From the NCBI GenBank assembly GCA_000171875.1, contig ABHI01000002.1, positions 868,001-932,000 of the forward strand: a stretch of 64,000 nt of DNA. The letters are read 5' to 3'. This stretch comes from Flavobacteriales bacterium ALC-1 (GTDB taxonomy: Bacteria > Bacteroidota > Bacteroidia > Flavobacteriales > Flavobacteriaceae). A program made the position numbers and the translations under genes. Shown piece by piece: positions 8,496 to 15,804 of the stretch (within the stretch, counting starts at the first letter, position 1; each line of letters opens with the position of its first letter). The notes under the pieces were generated by a model. The model searched no databases, was not told the origin of the DNA, and saw nothing but the letters and a program-made list of their open reading frames with translations.

Positions 8496-8555
8496 TAACT
8501 TTTTAATTAAACTTCTTCTTTCTTTGTTCATTTTGTCTTGAAACACTATTAAATA

Positions 8556-8578
8556 AAAATTATCCTGAGGATGATTTT
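8556..8578. repeat. imperfect palindrome centred on ATCCTGAGGAT
   Basis: AAAATTATCCT and AGGATGATTTT are inverted around a single G, with one T-G wobble. The tiny centre makes it more likely a protein-binding dyad or repeat relic than a transcription terminator. Confidence 0.35.
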
Positions 8579-8712
8579 TGTTTAATACTAAACCAAAAAT
8601 TCAAAATGATTTGTTAGGAAATTGCTGAAGCACCATTCGTTTTCAAAGCTACATGCTTGAAGCTACGCTTCGCAATTCCGCTTTTTCACTCTTTATTTCT
8701 GAAAATCGTTAC

Positions 8713-8729
8713 TTCCGACAACGTCGGAA
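8713..8729. repeat. hairpin TTCCGAC-AAC-GTCGGAA
   Basis: A perfect 7-bp inverted repeat with a 3-nt spacer, clearly more GC-rich than its surroundings. It has no T-tract in either direction, so it is not an obvious terminator. Confidence 0.4.
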
Positions 8730-8785
8730 ATTGGGATTTGAATTTTTATTGTTTTCATTTCTAGTTTTAATTATTTTTTATTCTT

Positions 8786-8861
8786 TGCTAACTGCTAACT
8801 GCTAACTGCTAACTGCTAACTGCTAACTGCTAACTGCTAACTGCTAACTGCTAACTGCTAA
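8786..8861. repeat. tandem heptamer array (TGCTAAC) overlapping the trpG stop
   Basis: Ten perfect copies of TGCTAAC (8786-8855) plus a partial eleventh. The array runs into the trpG coding region: the last codons AGC AGT and the TAG stop (8851-8853) are part of the repeat. Because each unit carries TAG on the minus strand and 7 is not a multiple of 3, all three frames are closed by the array. Confidence 0.9.
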
Positions 8862-9417
8862 GCCAATTCTCCAATATCTTTTTTCCATCTGGTGTTAAAA
8901 CAGATTCTGGATGATATTGTACGCCTTTGACATCGTATACTTTATGTCTTAAAGACATAATTTGCCCATTCTCGTCAAATGATGTGGCTTCTAAACTATC
9001 TGGTAGATTATTGTCTACAACCCAAGAGTGATAGCGACCGACTTCAAAAGTTTTATCAAGATCTTTAAATAAGGTTTCATCATCTACTGAAAGCGTAATG
9101 TTGGTTGCGACACCATGATATACAGTATCTAAATTTTCAAGTGTTCCACCAAAAACTTCACCAATAGCCTGCTGTCCTAAGCAGACTCCAAGTATGCTTT
9201 TTGTAGAAGCATAAGCTGCAATTATTTCTTTTAATAAACCTGCTTCATCAGGTATACCGGGACCAGGAGATAAAACAATTTTATCGAATGCATCTACTTC
9301 ATCGAGTGTGAGTTTGTCGTTTCGTTTTACAGTGACTTCACAATCTAAGTCTTCTAAATAGTGGACTAAGTTGTATGTGAAACTGTCGTAATTGTCTATT
9401 ACTAATACCTTTTTCAT
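8851..9417 (-). CDS. trpG: anthranilate synthase glutamine amidotransferase subunit
   Basis: A 188-residue class I glutamine amidotransferase supplying ammonia to TrpE. The start is VLVIDNYDSFTYNLVHYL. Further motifs are SPGPGIP (oxyanion strand), GVCLGQQAIGEVFGG (nucleophile Cys about 79), a YHSW segment and GVQYHPESVLTP (His-Glu of the triad). It follows trpE with 1 bp between the genes. The final residues LSS and the stop lie within the heptamer array, so the natural C-terminus may have been trimmed or replaced by the repeat. PabA-type dual use with folate synthesis cannot be excluded, but the context is trp. Confidence 0.95.
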   Translation of the reverse strand: MKKVLVIDNYDSFTYNLVHYLEDLDCEVTVKRNDKLTLDEVDAFDKIVLSPGPGIPDEAGLLKEIIAAYASTKSILGVCLGQQAIGEVFGGTLENLDTVYHGVATNITLSVDDETLFKDLDKTFEVGRYHSWVVDNNLPDSLEATSFDENGQIMSLRHKVYDVKGVQYHPESVLTPDGKKILENWLSS

Positions 9418-9418
9418 A

Positions 9419-10819
9419 TTATATTTCTTTTGCTTGCTCTATGGCATTAGTTAATGCACCAAGCTTATTGTAAACTTCTTGTAATTCGCTTTCTGGATCT
9501 GATTTGGCTACTAAACCAGCACCAGCTTGCCAGAATAGTTGATGATTTTTACTTAGAAAAGTTCTAATCATAATCGCATGATTAAAATTGCCTTCAAAAT
9601 CCATAAAACCTATAGCACCTCCATAAAACCCTCTACTGGTTTTTTCATATTTCTCTATGAGTTGCATTGCCATATGTTTTGGTGCACCACTCAGAGTTCC
9701 GGCCGGAAAAGTATCTGCGACTACTTGCATAGTGTCAGTGTCTTTATTGATGTTACCAGTAACTTTACTTACTAAATGGATGACATGAGAGAAAAACTGA
9801 ACTTCTCGATAATTTTCTACAGTGACGTTACTACCATGTCGACTTAGGTCGTTACGAGCTAAATCTACTAACATTACATGTTCGCTATTCTCCTTATCAT
9901 CAGCAATTAATTGTTCTGCTAATTCTGCATCTTTTAAATCGTTTCCACTTCTTTTAAAAGTACCAGCAATAGGATGAATTTCGGCTTTACCATCACTAAC
10001 GACTAATTGCGCTTCTGGCGAACTTCCAAATATTTTAAAATTACCATAATCAAAATAAAATAGATATGGCGAAGGGTTTATGCTTCTTAAAGCTCTATAT
10101 ACATTGAATTCATCTCCACTAAATTTTTGTGAAAATTGTTTTGACAAAACGAGTTGAAAGACATCGCCTCTAGCACAGTGTTTTTTTGCAAGTTCTACAT
10201 GTGCTTTGTATTCATCATCACTAAGGTTAGATTCAATACCTCCTTTAGTATTGAAATCGTAAGATGCATACTGTCTGGTTTGAATTAATTGCAGAATATC
10301 ATCAATATTATTTTCTGTATCAAAACAATGTGCAAAAATATAAGCTTCGTTTTTAAAGTGATTTATAGCAATGATATTTTGGTAAACAGCATAATAAATT
10401 TCAGGAATATCAACTGAGCTTTCTTTTTTAGTGATTTCTATATCCTCAAAATACTTTACCGCATCATAAGCCGTATAACCGAAGATGCCATTATTAATAA
10501 ATTTAAATTCTTTATTAGAATCTACTTTAAAACGTTGTGTGAACTTATGAATTTCTTCTACAACACCCACAGTTTTAACAAAGTTACTTTTAGAACTACC
10601 ATCTGGATATGTTTGATAAATAGTATCTCCTTCTACTTTAATAGAAGCTATTGGATTACAACAGATATAAGAGAAACTATTATCATTAGCATGGTAATCA
10701 CTACTTTCTAATAAAATACTATTAGGGAATTTGTCTCTAATTTTTAGATAAATGCTAACAGGTGTAATTGTGTCGGCTAATATCTTTTTATAATGTGTGT
10801 ATAAGCTAAATGTTTTCAT
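9419..10819 (-). CDS. trpE: anthranilate synthase component I
   Basis: A 466-residue chorismate-utilising enzyme making anthranilate with TrpG. The N-terminal part (about 1-150) carries the LLESSD segment, used for feedback Trp binding in the family. The catalytic part shows DVFQLVLSKQFSQKF, INPSPYLFYFDYG, GSSPEAQLV, IHPIAGTFKRSG, ENSEHVMLVDLARNDLSRHG, FPAGTLSGAPKHMAMQLI and FYGGAIGFMDFEGN. It is the first structural gene of the cluster. The attenuator terminator ends only about 12 bp before its ATG at 10819. Confidence 0.96.
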   Translation of the reverse strand: MKTFSLYTHYKKILADTITPVSIYLKIRDKFPNSILLESSDYHANDNSFSYICCNPIASIKVEGDTIYQTYPDGSSKSNFVKTVGVVEEIHKFTQRFKVDSNKEFKFINNGIFGYTAYDAVKYFEDIEITKKESSVDIPEIYYAVYQNIIAINHFKNEAYIFAHCFDTENNIDDILQLIQTRQYASYDFNTKGGIESNLSDDEYKAHVELAKKHCARGDVFQLVLSKQFSQKFSGDEFNVYRALRSINPSPYLFYFDYGNFKIFGSSPEAQLVVSDGKAEIHPIAGTFKRSGNDLKDAELAEQLIADDKENSEHVMLVDLARNDLSRHGSNVTVENYREVQFFSHVIHLVSKVTGNINKDTDTMQVVADTFPAGTLSGAPKHMAMQLIEKYEKTSRGFYGGAIGFMDFEGNFNHAIMIRTFLSKNHQLFWQAGAGLVAKSDPESELQEVYNKLGALTNAIEQAKEI

Positions 10820-10831
10820 GTATTCTAAATT

Positions 10832-10865
10832 AAAAAAGGCCTGTCGTGAATGACAAGCCTTTTTC
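10832..10865 (-). terminator. trp attenuator terminator
   Basis: Read on the minus strand, AAAAAGGCTTGTC pairs with GACAGGCCTTTTT (one T-G wobble, 6-nt loop), followed by a T-run, 12 bp before trpE. The loop plus the start of the 3' arm contains TTCACGA (10844-10850). This is the exact complement of TCGTGAA (10891-10897), which includes the leader-peptide stop codon. Pairing of those two segments would break the terminator, giving a plausible antiterminator. Confidence 0.88.
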
Positions 10866-10891
10866 TATATTATTACATACCAAGGATTATT

Positions 10892-10948
10892 TCACGAACA
10901 TGAGTTTGAGAAATTCCACCACCAAGTATGATTTGTTTTTGTTTTCAT
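10892..10948 (-). CDS. trpL: trp leader peptide
   Basis: An 18-codon reading frame, MKTKTNHTWWWNFSNSCS, then TGA. Three consecutive TGG codons lie at 10916-10924. The ATG sits 8 bp downstream of a consensus promoter, and the frame ends about 27 bp before the terminator hairpin. Scarce charged tRNA-Trp would stall the ribosome on the Trp codons, leaving TCGTGAA free to pair with the terminator loop and allowing trpE transcription. With Trp plentiful, the ribosome reaches the stop and covers that segment, so the terminator forms. The mechanism is inferred from sequence and known trp attenuation. Confidence 0.85.
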   Translation of the reverse strand: MKTKTNHTWWWNFSNSCS

Positions 10949-10956
10949 TTGAATGT

Positions 10957-10987
10957 CAAATATAGACATGTTAATTTATATTTTCAA
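10957..10987 (-). promoter_or_regulatory. trp operon promoter
   Basis: On the minus strand TTG (10987-10985) is followed after 20 bp by TATATTTG (10964-10957), a perfect TAnnTTTG element. The predicted transcript begins only about 5 nt before the leader-peptide ATG. Confidence 0.75.
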
Positions 10988-11050
10988 GTGTTTGAATTAA
11001 TTTTTTGTTAATTATTAAGAGCTATGCAAATGGATTAATAACTTTATACC

Positions 11051-11602
11051 ATGAAGCAAATGGTATTTTTATTTCTAATAGTCGTTTTATCGTGCAAAAA
11101 TGATACTTCCGGTCCTCAATTAGTTGAATCAACCGAGGTATTAGAATCGGCAAAAGAAGTTGTTGTTGATGTATCTGATATAAATTTAGAAATTTATGAT
11201 TATGATGGTTTAGAACCACTCATTAATAAAAAAGATGATAAAATACATGTCGTTAATTTTTGGGCTACTTGGTGTGCACCTTGTGTAAAAGAATTACCCT
11301 ATTTTGAAGCTATTAATGAGAAGTATAAAGATGATAATGTGGACGTGCTTTTGGTAAGTTTAGATTTCCCTAAAAATTACGATACAAAGCTCAAACCATT
11401 TATAGAAGCACACGATTTAAAATCTAATGTCGTGGCTTTTGATGATACAAATCAAAATAGATGGATACCAGCAATAAATGAAAGTTGGTCTGGTGCTATT
11501 CCGGCAACAATAATTTACAAAGGAAATAAACGACAATTTTACGAAAGGTCATTTACACAAGAAGAATTAGAAATAGAACTAAAACAATTTTTAAGTCCAT
11601 AA
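11051..11602 (+). CDS. TlpA-like thioredoxin-fold lipoprotein
   Basis: A 183-residue protein with a short lipoprotein signal (FLFLIVVLSC, Cys at about 15). The thioredoxin domain shows VVNFWATWCAPCVKELPYF with a CAPC redox centre, and a cis-Pro loop near AIPATIIY. It is probably a membrane-tethered periplasmic thiol-disulfide reductase or oxidase. Divergent from the trp operon. A near-consensus TAACTTTA (11039-11046) lies only 4 bp before the ATG, so a very short 5' UTR is possible. It starts a set of four small redox/rhodanese genes leading to DsbD, which can reduce such proteins. Confidence 0.88.
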   Translation: MKQMVFLFLIVVLSCKNDTSGPQLVESTEVLESAKEVVVDVSDINLEIYDYDGLEPLINKKDDKIHVVNFWATWCAPCVKELPYFEAINEKYKDDNVDVLLVSLDFPKNYDTKLKPFIEAHDLKSNVVAFDDTNQNRWIPAINESWSGAIPATIIYKGNKRQFYERSFTQEELEIELKQFLSP

Positions 11603-11670
11603 TGGGCTTTTGGTATATTTAAGTGCCAAAAATGATTAATAGAAAACAAACAATTTTAAAAATTAAAACA

Positions 11671-12282
11671 ATGAAAACTTTAAAATTACTTACAGTGGTA
11701 GTGTGTGTATTTGCACTTTCTGCTTTTACAGTTAAAACAGATAGTGAAGGTTATAAAGTAGGAGATATTGCTACTGATTTTAGCTTAGAAAATATTGATG
11801 GTAAAAAGGTGTCACTTTCAGATTTTAGTGATGCTAAAGGTTTTATCGTAACATTTACTTGTAATACTTGTCCTTATGCTGTTGCCTACGAAGATAGAGT
11901 AGAAGCTTTAAACAAAAAATATGCTGATAAAGGCTATCCTGTGATTGCAATTATGCCTAATAATACAGACGTTAAACCAGGTGATAATATGGAAGCAATG
12001 AAAGCTAGAGCTAAAGCAAAAGGTTTTACATTTCCTTATTTAATGGATGAAGGTCAGAAGATTTATCCTCAGTATGGTGCTACAAAAACACCTCATATTT
12101 ATATTTTAAAGAAAACTAAAAAAGGTAATGTAGTTAAATACATAGGTGCAATTGATGATAACTATAAAGATGCAGAAGCGGTTACAGAAAAGTATGTAGA
12201 AAATGCTGTTGATGCTTTATTAAAAGGAAAAGAAATTAAAGTGAAAGAGACAAGAGCGATAGGTTGCTCAATTAAAGTTTAA
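11671..12282 (+). CDS. secreted thioredoxin/peroxiredoxin-like protein
   Basis: A 203-residue redoxin-family protein with an N-terminal signal peptide (LKLLTVVVCVFALSAF). The frame is open from 11623, but the 16 extra codons are polar and precede a proper signal peptide, so I start at the ATG at 11671. The domain begins YKVGDIATDFSLENIDGK. The active-site region is FTCNTCPYAVAYEDRV, with a C-x-x-C, followed by a TPHIYIL cis-Pro segment. This family is common in Bacteroidota as 'thioredoxin family protein'; the substrate is unknown. A strong terminator follows. Confidence 0.88.
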   Translation: MKTLKLLTVVVCVFALSAFTVKTDSEGYKVGDIATDFSLENIDGKKVSLSDFSDAKGFIVTFTCNTCPYAVAYEDRVEALNKKYADKGYPVIAIMPNNTDVKPGDNMEAMKARAKAKGFTFPYLMDEGQKIYPQYGATKTPHIYILKKTKKGNVVKYIGAIDDNYKDAEAVTEKYVENAVDALLKGKEIKVKETRAIGCSIKV

Positions 12283-12324
12283 GTATCTGATTACTATAAT
12301 CATAGATGTTAAATGTTAAAATTG

Positions 12325-12355
12325 AATCCGAAGTGTAACACTTCGGATTTTTTTA
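12325..12355 (+). terminator. intrinsic terminator
   Basis: A perfect 11-bp stem, AATCCGAAGTG / CACTTCGGATT, with a TAA loop followed by TTTTT, about 40 bp after the redoxin stop. Confidence 0.9.
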
Positions 12356-12377
12356 CGTCTATATCATAAGGAAATGT

Positions 12378-12385
12378 TAATTTTG
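12378..12385 (+). promoter_or_regulatory. -7 promoter element (TAATTTTG)
   Basis: A perfect TAnnTTTG match 19 bp before the rhodanese ATG and immediately after the preceding terminator. No clear TTG is found at the -33 distance. Confidence 0.45.
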
Positions 12386-12404
12386 TGGAAGCAAAAAGCT
12401 AGAT

Positions 12405-12719
12405 ATGGCGGATTTATCGCAAAAAGATTGGACAAAACAGCTTGAAGAAGACAATAATTCGGTTGTTTTAGATGTTAGAACTCAAGAAGAAGTAAATGAA
12501 GGAATTATTCCTAATGCACTTCATATAGATATTTATAAAGGTCAAGGTTTTATCTATGAATTAGAAGAATTAGATAAAACTAAGAACTATTATGTGTATT
12601 GTAAATCAGGTGGTAGAAGTGGTCAAGCCTGTGCAATAATGAATCAACTAGGCTTCAAAGACGCTTATAATCTCATTGGAGGTTTTAGTGAATGGAGAGG
12701 TGAAATAATCAATCAATAA
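12405..12719 (+). CDS. rhodanese-like domain protein (cytoplasmic)
   Basis: A 104-residue single rhodanese domain without a signal peptide. The features are VVLDVRTQEEVNEGIIPNA (the LDVR start), YYVYCKSGGRSGQA (active-site Cys loop CKSGGRS) and AYNLIGGFSEWRG at the end. It probably carries a persulfide on the loop Cys and acts in sulfur transfer. The next gene is a related but exported rhodanese only 9 bp downstream, so the pair could act on both sides of the inner membrane. Confidence 0.92.
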   Translation: MADLSQKDWTKQLEEDNNSVVLDVRTQEEVNEGIIPNALHIDIYKGQGFIYELEELDKTKNYYVYCKSGGRSGQACAIMNQLGFKDAYNLIGGFSEWRGEIINQ

Positions 12720-12728
12720 TAAATAATC

Positions 12729-13139
12729 ATGAAAAAATTAGCAATCGTTTGTTGTCTTTTAGTAACCATAAGCTTCGGTGTAAGCTGTGTGGACTCTAAA
12801 CTCGAAAATGCAGAAGTAAAATTGGTCACAGCTGAAGAGATGGAATCTATTTTGGAGCTGGAAGATGTTCAGTTAGTTGATGTTCGCACTCCAAAAGAGT
12901 ATGATGAAATAAGAATAGCTAACTCTCAAAATATAGATTTTCAATCACCAACGTTTGATGAAGATATAACAAAACTAGATAAGAGTAAACCCGTAATCTT
13001 ATACTGTAAATCTGGAAGAAGAAGCGCTAAATGTGCTAAAAAGCTAAAAGAGGCTGGTTTTGAAAAAATATACGATCTCGATGGTGGAATTTCTAAATGG
13101 AAACATTCCGATAAAATAAAGGTTGAGGTAAAATCTTAA
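12729..13139 (+). CDS. rhodanese-like lipoprotein
   Basis: A 136-residue protein with a lipoprotein signal (LLVTISFGVSC, Cys at about 20) followed by one rhodanese domain: QLVDVRTPKEYDEIRI, VILYCKSGRRSAKCA (active-site loop CKSGRRS) and IYDLDGGISKWK. It is the exported counterpart of the gene just upstream. The terminator directly after the stop makes the two rhodaneses a bicistronic unit. Confidence 0.92.
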   Translation: MKKLAIVCCLLVTISFGVSCVDSKLENAEVKLVTAEEMESILELEDVQLVDVRTPKEYDEIRIANSQNIDFQSPTFDEDITKLDKSKPVILYCKSGRRSAKCAKKLKEAGFEKIYDLDGGISKWKHSDKIKVEVKS

Positions 13140-13149
13140 ACTAAATACC

Positions 13150-13176
13150 AACCGAACTTCTAGTTCGGTTTTTTTA
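13150..13176 (+). terminator. intrinsic terminator
   Basis: A perfect 9-bp stem, AACCGAACT / AGTTCGGTT, with a TCT loop and a following T-run, 10 bp after the rhodanese stop. Confidence 0.9.
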
Positions 13177-13251
13177 TTTCCAAAAAGAACTGAAATTCTT
13201 AAGGTTTTTATAATTTAGGCGACTGTTAATCATTAATAACAATACATCTAT

Positions 13252-13259
13252 TACATTTG
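13252..13259 (+). promoter_or_regulatory. -7 promoter element (TACATTTG) of dsbD
   Basis: A perfect TAnnTTTG match. It ends 8 bp before the first possible ATG (13267) and 20 bp before the second (13279), so a transcript start a few bases downstream favours the second ATG. Confidence 0.5.
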
Positions 13260-13278
13260 TGTTTTAATGCCTTTATTT

Positions 13279-15264
13279 ATGACCATAAAAAAAGTCCTCC
13301 TAGTTTGCCTATTGGCATTTTGTTTTACATTTAATATACAATCACAAGAATTAGAACCTGTTAAATGGGAGACTTCTGTTGAGAAAATTTCAGATACAGA
13401 GTTTAACTTGGTGTTTAAAGCTAGCATTGAAAATGGATGGTATATGTACTCTCAAGAGGAGCCTGATGGTATAGGTCCTTATCCAACGTATTTCGAATAC
13501 AAGAATCAAAAAAACAATTATAAACTCTTAGGGCCGACCTCAGAACCAAACGTAAAACCAAAATTTGATAAGGTTTTTGATCTTGATGTCAAGAAATTTG
13601 ATGGTCAAGCTAAATTTAACCAACGCATATCTTTATTAAATACAGAGTTAAATGAAATTGAAGTTAATGTAACGCATCAAGTATGTGATGACGCTAAATG
13701 TATTATGCAAGATTTTACATTTAACTTTTCATTAGATGGTTCTAAATTAGAAGAGAAGGCAATTGATATTGATGATAAGAGTAAGCAATTATCCGAAGCG
13801 CTTAATCTCAATGTTACAGGTTGGGACAAATATGAAAAGCAAACTGTTGAAGGGAAGAGTTACTTTGGTATATTTTTACTTGGATTTTTGGGTGGACTTA
13901 TAGCCTTGTTAACACCTTGTGTTTTTCCAATGATTCCACTCACAGTTTCATTTTTCACCAAAAGCTCGGGAGAGTCTAAAAAGGGACTTTTTAATTCAAT
14001 ACTGTATGGACTTTTTATCTTTTTAATCTATGTACTGTTAAGTATTCCTTTTCATGTTATGGATTCTTTAGATTCAGGAATTCTAAATACCATCTCAACA
14101 AACGTTACACTTAACGTTATATTCTTTATCATATTTGTAGTCTTTTCGTTTTCCTTTTTTGGTTATTTTGAATTGACTTTACCGCAATCTTGGAGTGCAG
14201 CAATGGACAACAAAGCCAATAAAATAGGTGGCATATTAGGTATCTTTTTTATGGCTTTAACCTTGGCAATTGTATCTTTTTCGTGTACTGGTCCTATCTT
14301 GGGAGGTTTATTGGGTAGTACTATGGCTTCAGATGCTAGCGCTATGCAACTTAGTATGGGTATGGGAGGCTTTGGCCTTGCTTTGGCTTTACCTTTTACG
14401 CTGTTTGCGATGTTCCCAAAATGGTTAAACTCATTGCCAAAATCTGGTGGATGGTTAAACACCGTAAAAGTTGTCCTTGGTTTTGTAGAATTAGCACTTG
14501 CACTTAAGTTCTTGTCTAATGCAGATTTAGTAGAACATTGGGGAATTTTAAAACGCGAAGTATTTATTGGCATATGGATTATTATAGCCATAGGATTAGC
14601 TTTATATTTATTTGGAAAAATTAAATTTCCACACGATAGCCCACTTCAAAAATTAAGTAAAGGAAGAATTACTACAGGAATATTAGTTGCTGCATTTATC
14701 ATTTATTTAATTCCTGGTCTTACAAATACTAAATGGGCAAACTTAAAATTGTTAAGTGGTTTTCCACCACCAATGTTTTATAGTTTGTATGATAAGGCTT
14801 CAGATTGTCCTTTAGATCTTAATTGTTACAAAGATTTAGAAGAAGGTATTGCTGCAGCTAAATTAGAGAATAAACCAATTTTACTAGATTTTACAGGTTG
14901 GGCTTGTGTAAACTGTAGAAAGATGGAAGAGCAGGTGTGGAGCACATCTCAAGTTTATGATATTTTAGAAGAGAACTATGTTATTATTTCGCTTTATGTA
15001 GATGATAGAAAAGAGTTGCCTATAGAAGAACAATTTAAATATTTAAGAACAAACGGTACTGTAAAAGATATTGAAACTATTGGTGATAAATGGGGAACTT
15101 TGCAAACTATCAATTTTCAAAATAATTCTCAACCTTATTATGCTCTACTAAATCATCAAATGGGACTTTTGAATCATCCAACAGGAAATACGCCAGATGA
15201 AAATGAATACTATGAATGGCTAAAAACAGGTTTAGAAAATTTTAAGAATAAAATTTCAAAGTAA
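13279..15264 (+). CDS. dsbD: thiol:disulfide interchange protein DsbD
   Basis: About 660 residues in three modules. After the signal peptide there is a DsbD-alpha domain (QVCDDAKCIMQDF holds its Cys pair). A polytopic transmembrane domain follows (GLIALLTPCVFPMIPLTV and SFSCTGPILGGLLG carry the two membrane Cys). The C-terminal thioredoxin domain has LDFTGWACVNCRKMEEQVW (CVNC). DsbD carries electrons from cytoplasmic thioredoxin to periplasmic thiol proteins, a fit with the exported thioredoxin-like proteins just upstream. An in-frame ATG at 13267 adds MPLF. I prefer 13279 because it begins a clean signal peptide (MTIKKVLLVCLL) and suits the promoter position. Confidence 0.95.
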   Translation: MTIKKVLLVCLLAFCFTFNIQSQELEPVKWETSVEKISDTEFNLVFKASIENGWYMYSQEEPDGIGPYPTYFEYKNQKNNYKLLGPTSEPNVKPKFDKVFDLDVKKFDGQAKFNQRISLLNTELNEIEVNVTHQVCDDAKCIMQDFTFNFSLDGSKLEEKAIDIDDKSKQLSEALNLNVTGWDKYEKQTVEGKSYFGIFLLGFLGGLIALLTPCVFPMIPLTVSFFTKSSGESKKGLFNSILYGLFIFLIYVLLSIPFHVMDSLDSGILNTISTNVTLNVIFFIIFVVFSFSFFGYFELTLPQSWSAAMDNKANKIGGILGIFFMALTLAIVSFSCTGPILGGLLGSTMASDASAMQLSMGMGGFGLALALPFTLFAMFPKWLNSLPKSGGWLNTVKVVLGFVELALALKFLSNADLVEHWGILKREVFIGIWIIIAIGLALYLFGKIKFPHDSPLQKLSKGRITTGILVAAFIIYLIPGLTNTKWANLKLLSGFPPPMFYSLYDKASDCPLDLNCYKDLEEGIAAAKLENKPILLDFTGWACVNCRKMEEQVWSTSQVYDILEENYVIISLYVDDRKELPIEEQFKYLRTNGTVKDIETIGDKWGTLQTINFQNNSQPYYALLNHQMGLLNHPTGNTPDENEYYEWLKTGLENFKNKISK

Positions 15265-15804
15265 ACTTCCTCTAAATATATTCTAAGATTGGGTTTATTG
15301 ATGCTTTTTTCATCTTTTACACCAATTTCTATGTTAATTTTTTAACCCCAATAGTTAAGCCTATAAATTTACTTTTTTTATTAAATCTTTGCCTTAGGTT
15401 GAGCATTTATATCAACCGTAAAAGATTTATAATCAGGTGTATTAAAAAATAACTTCACTTTAACTGAAGAACTTAACATTACATCTAATAATGCTATATT
15501 TTTTGTTCTTTATTTTTTTATTTTTAAGTATTAGGTTTAGTTTTATCGTGCTATTAGTTAACGGATTATTTTTTTGAACCAATTAAGATTGTAAAATACT
15601 GATCAAATTAAGCTAAAATATAGTTATATGGTTTAGCATAGATTAGTATATAATTATTCCTATGTATTTGGCTATTTCTTATATGTAAAGCTCATAAAAT
15701 ACCTTTTTTCTTTTTAGCAATTTAACCATAGTATTAGATTAGTGGCTATGAATTAGCACGTATTTATTATGGTATTTGTATGATAATTATATAACCCAAA
15801 TTAC
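15265..15804. other. 540-bp intergenic region, no gene seen
   Basis: Very AT-rich with no convincing reading frame. There is a weak dyad GGTTGA/TCAACC (15397-15417) and several T-runs, but no clear terminator for dsbD and no perfect TAnnTTTG element before the following surface-protein gene. Near matches (TGTATTTG type) are not convincing. I see no RNA gene signature. Confidence 0.5.

Larger units (their letters stand above)
8475..8850. other. 376-bp non-coding insertion within the trp operon
   Basis: No convincing gene is present. The segment holds a short GNRA-loop hairpin, an interrupted palindrome around ATCCTGAGGAT, a TTCCGAC/GTCGGAA hairpin and the heptamer array, all given separately. 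Between them is T-rich sequence without a clear promoter. It separates trpE-trpG from trpD-trpC-trpF, so the distal genes depend either on read-through or on a promoter I cannot identify. Confidence 0.6.

Noticed and set aside
8475-8546. Longer trpD starting at 8546
   Set aside because: The 24 extra residues do not resemble the family and are read through a hairpin. The ATG at 8474 matches the usual TrpD start.
8786-8861. TGCTAAC array as a CRISPR
   Set aside because: The unit is 7 bp with no spacers, and no cas genes are nearby. It is a simple tandem repeat.
11623-11670. Longer redoxin starting at 11623
   Set aside because: The added residues would bury the signal peptide. The ATG at 11671 gives a standard export signal.
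14163-14591. 142-codon minus-strand frame opposite dsbD
   Set aside because: It mirrors the membrane domain of dsbD in another frame, and its translation resembles no protein family.
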